The notes under the pieces are model-generated. The model saw only the letters and a list, made by a program, of their open reading frames with translations. It had not been told where the DNA came from and did not search any database. A stretch of 64,000 nt of DNA from Burkholderia lata (lineage in GTDB: Bacteria > Pseudomonadota > Gammaproteobacteria > Burkholderiales > Burkholderiaceae), in assembly GCF_902499335.1 (NCBI RefSeq), contig NZ_CABVQK010000011.1, forward strand, positions 186,001 through 250,000, in the 5' to 3' direction. The first letter of the stretch is position 1, and each line of letters starts with the position of its first letter. Shown here one piece after another: positions 51,630 through 60,077 of the stretch. The translations under genes were made by a program, and so were the position numbers.

Positions 51630-51663
51630 AAAAACGCGGATCGATTGCTCGATCCGCGTTTTT
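51630..51663. terminator. bidirectional terminator between topB and the LysR gene
   Basis: A near-perfect 15-bp stem (51630-51644 with 51649-51663, loop TTGC) is flanked by A-runs on the left and T-runs on the right, so it acts for both convergent genes. It lies about 55 bases after the topB stop. Confidence 0.92.
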
Positions 51664-51702
51664 CTTTGTGCCGGCGGCAACTGCCGCCCGGCCGTCGCGC
51701 CG

Positions 51703-52752
51703 TTACAGCGGCGACGGCGCCGCGACGCGCGTGCGCGGCGAACGCGGCAGGCGCGGCGACAGGTTCGGATCGGCCGCATCCGGCTGCTCGGCACGCGTCT
51801 CGACACCGATCGGCGCGAGCGCCGAACCCTGCGCGGCCCACTGCTCGCCCATCGTCGCGTCGGTCGAGTGGCTGAAATGCTCGACGAGGTGGTCGATGAA
51901 CGTGCGCACCTTCGCAGGCAAATGGCGCCGGCTCGGGTAAGCGATGTTGATCTCGACCTGCGGCAGCCGGAAATCCGGCAGCAGCCGCACGAGCGCGCCA
52001 CGCGCGATGTCGCCGCCGATCAGGTAGCTCGGCAGGATCGCGACCCCCATCCCGAGCAGCGCGAACTGGCGCAGCATCGCGGTATTGTTCGCGACGATCA
52101 CGTTGGTCGGGCGCACGCGCACTTCGCCGTCCGGCCCCGTGAACACACGCTCGTCACCCCAGTATTCGGTCGGCAGGCTCAGGCTCGGGTGCTCGGCGAG
52201 ATGCTCCGGATGGGTCGGCACGCCGTGCTTCTCCAGATAGCTCGGCGTCGCGCACACGGTCATGCAGCCGGTGGTCAGGCGCCGCGTGACGATGCTCGCG
52301 CTGCGCATCTGGCGCGTGACGACGATGCCGACGTCGAAGCCTTCCTCGACGAGATCGACTTGCCGGTCGACCAGCGTGAGATCCGGCACCACTTTCGGGA
52401 AATTCTCCGTGTACGACTGCAACACGGGCGCGAGGTTATGCAGGCCGAACACGACCGGCGCGACGATGCGCAGCGTGCCGACCGGCTCGTGATTGCGCGC
52501 GACGACCATCTGCTCGACGTCCTCGAGCTCATCGAGGATCTGGCGAGCACGCTCCAGATAAACCTGGCCTGACTCCGTCAGGGAAAGGCTGCGCGTGGTG
52601 CGGTTCAGCAAACGCGTGCCGAGCCGGCCTTCCAGATCGGCGACGTGACGCGTCGCGACCGCGTTGGAGATATCCATTGCACTCGCGGCCCGCGCAAAAC
52701 TGCCGAGATCTGCAACCTTGACGAACACACGCATCGACTGCAAATGATCCAT
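51703..52752 (-). CDS. LysR-family transcriptional regulator (CrgA/AaeR-like)
   Basis: This 349-aa regulator has the N-terminal winged HTH (MRVFVKVADLGSFARAASAMDISNAVATRHVADLEGRLGTRLLNRTTRSLSLT split here over ~50 residues) followed by the LysR effector domain. The last ~50 residues form an extra, Pro/Ala/Arg-rich tail beyond the usual ~300 residues. It is divergent from the hydroxyacid dehydrogenase gene 426 bases away and may regulate it. No substrate is apparent. Confidence 0.88.
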   Translation of the reverse strand: MDHLQSMRVFVKVADLGSFARAASAMDISNAVATRHVADLEGRLGTRLLNRTTRSLSLTESGQVYLERARQILDELEDVEQMVVARNHEPVGTLRIVAPVVFGLHNLAPVLQSYTENFPKVVPDLTLVDRQVDLVEEGFDVGIVVTRQMRSASIVTRRLTTGCMTVCATPSYLEKHGVPTHPEHLAEHPSLSLPTEYWGDERVFTGPDGEVRVRPTNVIVANNTAMLRQFALLGMGVAILPSYLIGGDIARGALVRLLPDFRLPQVEINIAYPSRRHLPAKVRTFIDHLVEHFSHSTDATMGEQWAAQGSALAPIGVETRAEQPDAADPNLSPRLPRSPRTRVAAPSPL

Positions 52753-53178
52753 AAACGACTCCTGCCGCTGTTACAACTTCAAAAAGATGAAGCAAATGCG
52801 TAATTCTCCTACGACAGCGGAAAAGATGCAGAGTTGCTCAACAAGGCCCCTGTTGACGATAAAAATAGTCAAAAATCCTCGCCCTCTGCGGATAGTTGAT
52901 CCAATTATTCTGATTGAAGCAACAATTGGGTGAACCTCGTCGAGTAAGCGGCCGAATCAGGAAGGACGTATTTGATGCGACACAACAGCGCACCCTTCCG
53001 CCCGTCGTGAAAGCGGCGCCGGGTCAGGCTGCCGCCAATTGCGGCGGAGCGTAACAACCTGTTAAAAAGACACCATGCAGGCGGTCGACGTAGCATCATG
53101 TCGGCCCCGGCCGGGCGGGACGGGTGCGCGACGTGCGCCGCCGCCACCGCCGCTTTCAACGCGCGACACCCGCTCACC
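52753..53178. other. 426-base divergent regulatory region between the LysR gene and the hydroxyacid dehydrogenase
   Basis: The stretch 52795-52935 is clearly AT-rich and holds two interrupted dyads suited to a LysR regulator: TCAACA-N7-TGTTGA (52838-52843 and 52851-52856) and CCAATT-N17-AATTGG (52901-52906 and 52924-52929). A TTGACG overlaps the first dyad. No gene was found; the short frames near 53100 that lead into the dehydrogenase lack family similarity. Confidence 0.5.
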
Positions 53179-54192
53179 ATGAAAATTGCCATCCTCGACG
53201 ACTACCAGGACGCCGTCCGCAAGCTGAACTGCTTCGAGATGCTTGCCGACCACGACGTGAAGGTCTTCAACAATACGGTGCGCGGATTGGGACAGCTCGC
53301 CAGCCGTCTGGCGGAAGTCGAGGCGCTCGTGCTGATTCGCGAACGAACCCCGATTTCGTCGCAACTGCTCGCCAAGCTGCCGAACCTGCGCATGATCAGC
53401 CAGACCGGCCGTATTTCGAGCCACATCGATCTCGAAGCCTGTACCGACCGCGGCATCGCGGTGCTCGAAGGTACGGGCTCGCCGGTGGCTCCGGCCGAGC
53501 TGACCTGGGCGCTCGTGATGGCCGCCCAGCGCCGCATTCCGCAGTACGTCGCGAACCTGAAACAGGGCGCCTGGCAACAGTCGGGCCTGAAGACGTCGGC
53601 GATGCCGCCGAACTTCGGCCTCGGCCAGGTGCTGCGCGGCCAGACGCTCGGCATCTGGGGCTACGGCAAGATCGGCCGGCTCGTCGCCGGCTACGGCAAG
53701 GCGTTCGGGATGAACGTGCTGATCTGGGGCCGCGAGCATTCGCTCGAGGCCGCGCGCGCCGACGGCTATACGGCCGCCGAAAGCCGCGAAGCGCTGTTCG
53801 AGCAGAGCGACGTGCTGTCGCTGCACCTGCGCATGCATGACGACACGCGCGGGATCGTGAAGCAGGAAGACCTGATGCGAATGAAGCCGACGTCGCTGCT
53901 CGTCAACACGAGCCGCGCCGAACTGCTCGAGGAAAATGCACTGGTCAACGCGCTGTCGCACAACCGTCCCGGGATGGTCGCGATCGACGTGTTCGAGAGC
54001 GAGCCGATCCTGCAGGGCTACAGCCTGCTGCGGATGGAAAACGTGATCTGCACGCCGCACATCGGCTATGTCGAGCGCGAAAGCTACGAGCTCTACTTCA
54101 GCGCGGCATTCAAGAACATCCTCGCGTTCGACCAGGGCGACATGTCGAGCGTCGTCAACCCGGAAGCACTGACGCCGCGCCGCGTGCGCTGA
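53179..54192 (+). CDS. D-2-hydroxyacid dehydrogenase family protein
   Basis: This 337-aa NAD-dependent dehydrogenase of the phosphoglycerate-dehydrogenase-like family begins MKIAILDDYQDAVRKLNCF. The coenzyme motif is LGIWGYGKIGRLVAGYGKAFGM, and catalytic residues appear as Arg in NTSRAELLEE, Glu in VFESEP and His in CTPHIGYVE. The ATG at 53179 is used because an upstream start adds a Cys/Ala-rich segment foreign to the family. The substrate is not known; homologues include dehydrogenases of glyoxylate-type and hydroxypyruvate acids. The divergent LysR gene may control it. Confidence 0.87.
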   Translation: MKIAILDDYQDAVRKLNCFEMLADHDVKVFNNTVRGLGQLASRLAEVEALVLIRERTPISSQLLAKLPNLRMISQTGRISSHIDLEACTDRGIAVLEGTGSPVAPAELTWALVMAAQRRIPQYVANLKQGAWQQSGLKTSAMPPNFGLGQVLRGQTLGIWGYGKIGRLVAGYGKAFGMNVLIWGREHSLEAARADGYTAAESREALFEQSDVLSLHLRMHDDTRGIVKQEDLMRMKPTSLLVNTSRAELLEENALVNALSHNRPGMVAIDVFESEPILQGYSLLRMENVICTPHIGYVERESYELYFSAAFKNILAFDQGDMSSVVNPEALTPRRVR

Positions 54193-54241
54193 GCGCGGCG
54201 GGCCGCGCCCGCCGCGCGGCCCCGCTTCCTGCTTCCCGTCT

Positions 54242-55108
54242 TCAGGCGGCCGCGCGGCCGCCCGTCATCGCGCCGACACGCGTGAGGAAATGCTCGCCGT
54301 CGCGCCGCCCGAGGTCGTACGCATGCCGCATCTGCGACGGGCTCGTGTAATCCCAACTCGAAATCGGCACCTTGCTCGACGGCTGGACGTACAGCCGCCG
54401 CTGCTCGCCATGCGCGACCGTGAACATCTGCGGACGCGGATAGAGCCGCGTGACGAGCACGAGCACGTCGCCCGGCGTCGGATCGAGCGCGTCGACCGGC
54501 ACGTTGTCGACCATCCCGCCGTCGAGCACGGGCCGGCCGCCGCGACGCAGCACCGGCGTGAACGGCGGCGTACAGGACGACTGCAGGATCAGGTCGGCGA
54601 GTTCGTCGACGCGCGTGCAGGCCTGCGCGCGCACGAATTCCGGCCGAAAGCCGAGCGTGCGCCCGAGCGTCGGGTGCAGCGTCTTGCGCACGTACTTTTC
54701 GATGTTGTACGCGACGAGGCCGGCGGCGACTGCGCTGCGCGCGCCGAGCCAGCGCGGCACGTGCGACACGCCGATGCGGATCTCCGGCGCCGCGGCAAGC
54801 TTCGCGAACGGCTCGCCGTAGATGTCGAGCAGCGCCTGACGGTAAATCCGGTAATGCGGAAACACGGGCTCGCGCCCGAACAGGTTGCCCCAGTACGCAT
54901 TCTTCCGGTTGTGGCGCAGCGCCTCTTCGTAATAGCGCATCACCCACGCGGCGTCGCGCGTATACAGCATGCACGCGGTCGCCGCGCCGGCCGAGATGCC
55001 GGTGATCACGCGCGGGCGCAGGCCGAGCGCCGGCTGGGCGACGTCCCAGAAGCCGGCCTGCCACCAGCAGCGATTGCCGCCGCCCGCAAAGACGATCTGG
55101 TCGAACAT
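54242..55108 (-). CDS. patatin-like phospholipase domain protein
   Basis: This 288-aa protein has a patatin fold. The oxyanion-hole glycines are in VFAGGGNRCWW at the start, the nucleophile Ser39 in ITGISAGAATA (GxSxG) and the catalytic Asp in VLDGGMVDNVPVDAL (DGG). The dyad suggests lipid acyl-hydrolase activity in the cytoplasm or at the membrane, with no signal peptide seen. It follows the thioesterase gene by eight bases on the same strand, pointing to a small two-gene operon acting on acyl groups. Confidence 0.86.
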   Translation of the reverse strand: MFDQIVFAGGGNRCWWQAGFWDVAQPALGLRPRVITGISAGAATACMLYTRDAAWVMRYYEEALRHNRKNAYWGNLFGREPVFPHYRIYRQALLDIYGEPFAKLAAAPEIRIGVSHVPRWLGARSAVAAGLVAYNIEKYVRKTLHPTLGRTLGFRPEFVRAQACTRVDELADLILQSSCTPPFTPVLRRGGRPVLDGGMVDNVPVDALDPTPGDVLVLVTRLYPRPQMFTVAHGEQRRLYVQPSSKVPISSWDYTSPSQMRHAYDLGRRDGEHFLTRVGAMTGGRAAA

Positions 55109-55116
55109 CGCGCCGC

Positions 55117-55521
55117 TCAGCTCACGAGCGCGTAGGTCGACGTCGCGTGAACGGCCATCTTGCCGTCCTCGTCGAACAGCTCGACTTCGCCGAAGACGAG
55201 ATTGCGGCCCATCCGCAGCACGCGCGCGGTGACGAGCACGTCGCCCTTGCGCACGGGCCGCATGAAGTTCGTGTTCAACGACACGGTCGTCATCGGCCGG
55301 AATTCGCCGAGCGCGGCCGAGATCGCGACCACCATCGCGGTGTCGGCGGCGGCCGTGAACACCTGGCCGCAGATCACACCGCCCGAATGGCGGAATTCGC
55401 CGGAAAACGGCAGGCGCAGCGTGACGCTGTCGTCGCCGATCGACACGGGGACCAGACCGAGCGAGCGGACCCAGGGGGCCAGCAGGCGATCCAGCAATTC
55501 GCGGACTGCGTTTTCGTCCAT
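55117..55521 (-). CDS. PaaI-type hotdog-fold thioesterase
   Basis: This 134-aa acyl-CoA thioesterase-like protein has a hotdog core: LPFSGEFRHSGGVICGQVFTAAADTAMVVAI, with the Asn/Asp-type catalytic position in the helix, and TVSLNTNFMRPVRKGDVLVTARVLRMGRNLVFGEVELFDEDGKMAVHATSTYAL. Length suits the family. The ATG at 55521 was chosen over longer in-frame starts because MDENAVRELLDRLL begins the conserved N-terminal helix. The substrate is unknown. Confidence 0.87.
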   Translation of the reverse strand: MDENAVRELLDRLLAPWVRSLGLVPVSIGDDSVTLRLPFSGEFRHSGGVICGQVFTAAADTAMVVAISAALGEFRPMTTVSLNTNFMRPVRKGDVLVTARVLRMGRNLVFGEVELFDEDGKMAVHATSTYALVS

Positions 55522-55669
55522 CTTCGAAAGCCCAGAAAGCGTTGCGCGACCGCCGCGCAACACGTGTGGCGTCATCATACCGGGAGCACGCAAACTGCGA
55601 TCGCTCGTTATCGGGCCGACAGCTACCGTAGTGGTGACGAAATATTTTCAGGATATTTGCAGAAAGGGC

Positions 55670-55698
55670 TTGCAAGGTCTGAAATACCCGGGCATAAT
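55670..55698 (+). promoter_or_regulatory. promoter of tRNA-Lys
   Basis: TTGCAA (55670-55675) and CATAAT (55693-55698) are separated by exactly 17 bases, with the tRNA 5' end 14 bases after the -10 box. This fits a sigma-70-type promoter with a short leader. Confidence 0.75.
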
Positions 55699-55711
55699 CT
55701 TTCTTCTGTTG

Positions 55712-55787
55712 GGGGCGTTAGCTCAGTTGGTAGAGCAGCGGACTCTTAATCCGTAGGTCGAGTGTTCGAGTCACTCACGCCCCACCA
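55712..55787 (+). tRNA. tRNA-Lys (CUU anticodon)
   Basis: The 76-base gene has acceptor arm GGGGCGT paired with ACGCCCC and encoded CCA. The anticodon loop is CTCTTAA with anticodon CTT, the D-arm AGCTCAGTTGGTAGAGC and the T-arm GAGTGTTCGAGTCACTC. CUU reads AAG, the predominant lysine codon in this GC-rich genome. Confidence 0.96.
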
Positions 55788-55796
55788 GGAATTCCG

Positions 55797-55829
55797 AAGC
55801 CCGGTTAGCGCAAGCTAACCGGGCTTTTT
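55797..55829 (+). terminator. intrinsic terminator of tRNA-Lys
   Basis: A perfect 13-bp stem (55797-55809 with 55814-55826, loop GCAA) runs into TTTTT at 55825-55829, ten bases after the tRNA CCA end. The 289 bases from here to 56118 hold no recognisable gene. Confidence 0.92.
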
Positions 55830-56118
55830 CCTTTTCCGCCGCCGAACTCACGGCGCGCGCCCTGTCGCAGTACGCCACCACACGCCCGTTCCGCATCGTT
55901 TCCGCTAGAATCGTCCGACAAATATCACACGACCGGCGCAAGCACTGCCGTTTGCCCGCCGGCACTGAGAGAACATGGGACGTCAGACATGGAAGCATGT
56001 AACCGAGACGCGACCATTCAGAGAGCCTGGTTGCGCCGATATCGGCGAGTCCGTCGGGACACGCCACTCCCCCGATCACACCGGCATCCGCAGTGCGACG
56101 CACGAACCGGATCCGGTC

Positions 56119-57024
56119 ATGCCCGGTAAGGACGCGCTCGTCGTCATGGCGCTCGGCGTCGTGCTGCTCGTGCTGGCCGGCATGCTTGCCGTCACGGCCG
56201 GTCAGGCGACCGGCCAGCTGGTCCGTGCGCCGGGCACGGTCGTGCGCATCGTGCAGGACAGCGACGCGATGCGCGCGTACCGGCCGATCGTCGCGTACCT
56301 CGCGAACGACGGCCAGCGCCGCGAAGTCGCCGGCAATACCGCATCGACCGTCCCCGCCTACGACATCGGCGAGAACGTCGACGTATGGTTCGACCCCAGC
56401 CACCCCGAACGCCCCGCACTGATCGACGATTTCACACAACGCTGGTTTCCGGTGGCCGTGTCGGCGCTGCTCGCCGTCGCATCGTTCGCGATCGGGGGCC
56501 TCCTGATCGTCGGCGAGCGCCGCCGCCGGGCCTCCGAGCCACTGCCAACCCGCGCCGCCCGCAAGCAAGCACGGAGCCGCTGGAATATCGCGATCGTGCT
56601 GATTCCGATCGCGATCGGCACGGGCTTCATCGCCGGCGCCGGCGCAGCCGGCCTGCGTCAGTGGCAGATCGTCCACCACTATGCGCGTTCGACCGGCCAT
56701 GTCGTCGAAATCGCGACAAACGCACGCTCGGCCCGCGCGCGCACGTCGCTGTATTCGGCGATCGTCGCGTTCACGACCGACAGCGGACGCCAGATCACGT
56801 TCGCCCAGGGCTCGGCGTCATCGCATCCGGGCCTGCACGAAGGCGAAGCGGTCAATGTGCTGTATGACCCCGTCACACCCGAGCGCGCGATCGTCGACCG
56901 CTTCTGGGATCGCTGGGGCCTCGCGGCCATCCTGTTCGCGATCGGCGCGCCGTTCCTCGTGGCCGGGCTGTTCATCGCCGCGACGCTGTGGCCGGAACAC
57001 CCGCCGCACGAAGCCGCTCCATGA
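56119..57024 (+). CDS. membrane protein with two DUF3592 domains
   Basis: This predicted 301-aa protein has two similar halves, each with a hydrophobic segment followed by a small beta-rich domain: LVRAPGTVVRIVQDSDAMRAYRPIVAYLANDGQ then VWFDPSHPERPALIDDF, and HYARSTGHVVEIATNARSARARTSLYSAIVAFTTDSG then VLYDPVTPERAIVDRF. This matches tandem DUF3592 domains. About four membrane segments surround them. Function is unknown. The start is uncertain: the ATG at 56119 begins just before the first hydrophobic stretch, while an ATG at 55975 has a GAGAGA ribosome site and would add 48 residues. Confidence 0.68.
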   Translation: MPGKDALVVMALGVVLLVLAGMLAVTAGQATGQLVRAPGTVVRIVQDSDAMRAYRPIVAYLANDGQRREVAGNTASTVPAYDIGENVDVWFDPSHPERPALIDDFTQRWFPVAVSALLAVASFAIGGLLIVGERRRRASEPLPTRAARKQARSRWNIAIVLIPIAIGTGFIAGAGAAGLRQWQIVHHYARSTGHVVEIATNARSARARTSLYSAIVAFTTDSGRQITFAQGSASSHPGLHEGEAVNVLYDPVTPERAIVDRFWDRWGLAAILFAIGAPFLVAGLFIAATLWPEHPPHEAAP

Positions 57025-57078
57025 CGTTCGCGCGCCGGCCGCGCACGGCGTGGCACGACGACCGTCACGGCGCGCGCA

Positions 57079-57693
57079 TCACCGCTCCCTGAACGCCTCC
57101 ACCTTCGCCCGGTTCCCGCACGTGCGCATGTCGCACCAACGGCGCCCGACGCCGCGGCCGCGATCGACGAAGAACCACGTGCACCGGCCGCACTGCCGCA
57201 CCCGCGCGAAATCGTCGCTGCGCAGCAGTTGCTCGAAGCCGAGTGCGGCCGCATCGACCCAGCGCATCGCGGCGCGCGCGTCGGGCCGCCACGCGAACCG
57301 GCCGTCGACCGCCTCGAACGCGCTGCGCCCGATCGCCTCGCGGATCGCGACGGCGAGCCGGTCCGCCGCGCGCGCGCCGGCCGTGCCGCCGCTTTCGATC
57401 GTCAGGTGCGCGATCGCGGTGTAAGCGTCCTCGCGAAAGCGACGCAGCGCCGCCAGCGCATCCGCATCGTCCTGCCGCGCCTGACGCAGAAGCCGCGCCA
57501 GATCGGCCGGTGCCAGCAGCCCCGCTCGTTCCGCCCACGCATGCACGGCCGGCCAGTCGACGAGCTTGTCCGCGTCGCGCGTCTTGCCCGTGTCGGCCAC
57601 CGTGTTGAGGAAGTCGAGCGCCGGATGGCCGCCGACGAAATCGGCTGCACCCCATGCGTGTGCGGGTCGCGCGGGCTCGTATCGAGTAACCAC
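57079..57693 (-). CDS. CGNR zinc-finger transcriptional regulator
   Basis: This 204-aa protein of the ABATE/CGNR family starts near FVGGHPALDFLNTVADTG, a hallmark of the N-terminal stress-response domain. The C-terminal zinc finger is QCGRCTWFFVDRGRGVGRRWCDMRTCGNR, with four cysteines. It begins with a GTG at 57693. It is divergent from the alpha/beta hydrolase, with only 81 bases between, and palindromes lie in that gap, so local regulation is likely. Confidence 0.86.
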   Translation of the reverse strand: MVTRYEPARPAHAWGAADFVGGHPALDFLNTVADTGKTRDADKLVDWPAVHAWAERAGLLAPADLARLLRQARQDDADALAALRRFREDAYTAIAHLTIESGGTAGARAADRLAVAIREAIGRSAFEAVDGRFAWRPDARAAMRWVDAAALGFEQLLRSDDFARVRQCGRCTWFFVDRGRGVGRRWCDMRTCGNRAKVEAFRER

Positions 57694-57701
57694 TTATTTT
57701 C

Positions 57702-57760
57702 ACCTATAGGTTTCACACCTGGACAATCCGGCGTAACCTGTTAACAACCAAAACAGGTTA
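57702..57760. promoter_or_regulatory. palindrome cluster (operator candidates) between CGNR gene and hydrolase gene
   Basis: Within 59 bases are a perfect palindrome ACCTATAGGT (57702-57711) and an inverted repeat TAACCTGTT-N9-AACAGGTTA (57734-57742 and 57752-57760). Both contain the half-site ACCT/AGGT. They occupy the whole divergent promoter space, as an autoregulatory operator would. The hydrolase ribosome site CGGAG follows directly at 57764-57768. Confidence 0.6.
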
Positions 57761-57774
57761 GCACGGAGATGCCG

Positions 57775-58590
57775 ATGCTCGAACTCGCCAACCGCTTCAT
57801 TTTCGAAGGTCACCGGATTGCCTGGGGAACACTCGGCGAAGGCCCGCCGCTCGTGCTCGTGCACGGCACGCCGTTTTCGTCGCAGGTGTGGCGCCGGATC
57901 GCACCGTGGCTCGCACGGCGTCATCGCGTGTTCTTCTACGACCTGCTCGGCTACGGTCAATCCGACATGCCCGACGCGGACGTGTCGCTCGGTCGCCAGA
58001 ACGTGCTGTTCGGCGCGATGCTCGATGAGTGGAACATTTCGCGCCCGCGCGTGCTCGCGCACGACTACGGCGGCGCAACCGTGCTGCGCGCGCACTTCCT
58101 CGACGGCGTCGCCTATGCGGATCTCACGCTCGTGAATCCGGTCGCGATCGCGCCGCAGGGTTCGCCGTTCGTGCGCCACGTCGCGCAGCACGAAGCCGCA
58201 TTCACCGGACTGCCCGCGTATGCGCATCACGCACTCGTGTCGGCCTATCTCGGCAATGCGGTCGCCCGGCCGCTGAGCGACGACGCGCTGTCGATCTACC
58301 GCGCGCCGTGGCTCACGCCCGCCGGTCAGGCCGCGTTCTATCGCCAGATCGCGCAGATGCGCCAGCGCTACATCGAGGAAGCCGAGGCCCGTTACACGCC
58401 GCCGGATTTTCCGGTGCGCATCGTGTGGGGCGAAGACGACGTGTGGATTCCGCTCGAACAGGGGCAGGCGCTGGCCGATCGCATCGCGAACGGCCAGCTG
58501 ATCAGGGTGCCGCGCGCAGGCCACCTGGTGCAGGAAGATGCGCCGGAAGCGATCGTCGCGGCGGTGCTCGACGGGCTACGGCAAGATTGA
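57775..58590 (+). CDS. alpha/beta hydrolase with Asp nucleophile (dehalogenase/epoxide-hydrolase type)
   Basis: This 271-aa hydrolase shows the oxyanion-hole motif LVHGTPFSSQVW, a nucleophile elbow AHDYGGATVLR in which the central residue is Asp97 in place of Ser, the acid in VWGEDDVWIP and the catalytic His in AGHLVQEDAP. An Asp nucleophile is found in haloalkane and fluoroacetate dehalogenases and epoxide hydrolases, so a C-halogen or epoxide substrate is plausible. The ATG at 57775 has CGGAG six bases upstream, while the ATG at 57769 overlaps it. Its divergent CGNR partner likely regulates it. Confidence 0.85.
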   Translation: MLELANRFIFEGHRIAWGTLGEGPPLVLVHGTPFSSQVWRRIAPWLARRHRVFFYDLLGYGQSDMPDADVSLGRQNVLFGAMLDEWNISRPRVLAHDYGGATVLRAHFLDGVAYADLTLVNPVAIAPQGSPFVRHVAQHEAAFTGLPAYAHHALVSAYLGNAVARPLSDDALSIYRAPWLTPAGQAAFYRQIAQMRQRYIEEAEARYTPPDFPVRIVWGEDDVWIPLEQGQALADRIANGQLIRVPRAGHLVQEDAPEAIVAAVLDGLRQD

Positions 58591-58627
58591 CGCCCGCGGT
58601 GCCGCAAGGCGCTCGTCGCGTGCCGTG

Positions 58628-59386
58628 TCAAAACACCGGCGCGCCCTGCGCGAGCGTCGAGATGAACTTCGCGGTGCGCGGATCGCGCGGGTCGCCGAAC
58701 AGGTCGCGCGACGCCCCGGCCTCGACGACGCGGCCCTCCGCGAGAAACACCGCGTCGTGCGCGATCGACGCGGCCAGGCGCAGGTCGTGCGTCGCCATCA
58801 GCATCGTCGTGCCTTCACGTGCGAGCTGGCGCAGCACCTCGACCACTTCGACGGACAGCTCCGGATCGAGCGCCGACGTCGGCTCGTCGCACAACAGCAC
58901 CTGCGGCGACGGCGCAAGCGCACGGGCAATCGCGACACGTTGCTGCTGGCCGCCCGACAACGTACCGGGCCACGCGTCGGCCTTGTCCGCGATGCCGACC
59001 TTCTCGAGCAACGCGAGCGCGCGTTCGCGGGCCCGTTCGCGCGGCCAGCGCTGCACGGTGACGAGCCCTTCCATCACGTTCTGCACGACGCTCAGGTGCG
59101 GAAACAGCTGGAAGTTCTGGAACACCATGCCGGTCTGGCGGCGCACCGCGAACACGGCGTCGCGCGCCGGCCGGTGCGCCGGCGAGAAGTCGATGCGTGC
59201 GTCGCCGACCGTCAGCGCGCCCGTCTCCGGCACTTCGAGCAGGTTCACGCAACGCAGCAGCGTGCTCTTGCCGCTGCCGGACGGTCCGATCAGCGCCGTC
59301 ACGCTGCCGGGCTGCAACGCGAGGTCGATCCCGTGCAGCACACGATGCGTGCCGAACGACTTGTCGATGCGTTCGAGCCGGATCAT
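58628..59386 (-). CDS. amino-acid ABC transporter ATP-binding protein
   Basis: This 252-aa polar amino-acid ABC ATPase has Walker A GPSGSGKST (residues ~34-42), a Q-loop QNFQLFPH, signature LSGGQQQRVAIARAL, Walker B VLLCDEPTSALDPE and the switch His in MATHD. It is coupled to the permease gene by a four-base overlap. The set resembles cystine or polar amino-acid importers (TcyN/HisP class). Confidence 0.92.
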   Translation of the reverse strand: MIRLERIDKSFGTHRVLHGIDLALQPGSVTALIGPSGSGKSTLLRCVNLLEVPETGALTVGDARIDFSPAHRPARDAVFAVRRQTGMVFQNFQLFPHLSVVQNVMEGLVTVQRWPRERARERALALLEKVGIADKADAWPGTLSGGQQQRVAIARALAPSPQVLLCDEPTSALDPELSVEVVEVLRQLAREGTTMLMATHDLRLAASIAHDAVFLAEGRVVEAGASRDLFGDPRDPRTAKFISTLAQGAPVF

Positions 59387-60063
59387 CGCAACTCCGCCTG
59401 GAACAGCGCGTGACGGCCGAAGCGGATTTCGAGGCGACGCTGCAGCGTGGACAGCACCGAGCTGAGCAGCAGATAGATCAGCGCGGCTTCGGTATAGAGA
59501 ATCATCGGCTCGTAGGTCACGGCCGCGATCCGCTGCGCGGCCTGGAAGATCTCCGGCACGGTCAGCACGGCGGCGAGCGACGTGTCCTTCACGAGCGAAA
59601 TGAACGAATTCGACAGCGCCGGCAGTGCAACGCGCGCGGCCTGCGGCAGGATCGCGCGGCGCAGCGCCTGCGGGCGCGTCATCGCCATCGAGTACGCGGC
59701 CTCCCACTGCCCCTTCGGAATCGATTCGATCACGCCGCGGATCACCTCGGCGTTGTACGCGCCGACGTTCAGCGAGAAGCCGATCACCGCGGCCGTCAAC
59801 GGATCGAGCACGATGCCGACGCTCGGCAGGCCGTAGAAGATCACGAACAGCTGCACGAGCAGCGGCGAACCGCGAAACAACCAGATGTAGAAACGCACGA
59901 CGGCCTGCGCCCAGCGCGGCCCGAACAGCCTCGTGAGCGCCGCGCCGAATGCGAGCAGCAGGCCGATCGCGAACGACGCGAGCGTGAGCGGAACCGTGAA
60001 CACGAGCCCCGCAACCAGCAGGGGCCGCAGCGATTCCGCCATCAGATGAAGCCAGGCCGGCAT
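59383..60063 (-). CDS. amino-acid ABC transporter permease
   Basis: This 226-aa permease with about five segments belongs to the HisM/GlnP class. The EAA loop is EAAYSMAMTRPQALRRAILPQAARVALPALSNSF. LFRGSPLLVQLFVIFYGLP is also diagnostic. It is encoded between the ATPase and the binding protein on the same strand, with a 14-base gap to the latter. Confidence 0.92.
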   Translation of the reverse strand: MPAWLHLMAESLRPLLVAGLVFTVPLTLASFAIGLLLAFGAALTRLFGPRWAQAVVRFYIWLFRGSPLLVQLFVIFYGLPSVGIVLDPLTAAVIGFSLNVGAYNAEVIRGVIESIPKGQWEAAYSMAMTRPQALRRAILPQAARVALPALSNSFISLVKDTSLAAVLTVPEIFQAAQRIAAVTYEPMILYTEAALIYLLLSSVLSTLQRRLEIRFGRHALFQAELR

Positions 60064-60077
60064 CGTTCAGCCTCGCG

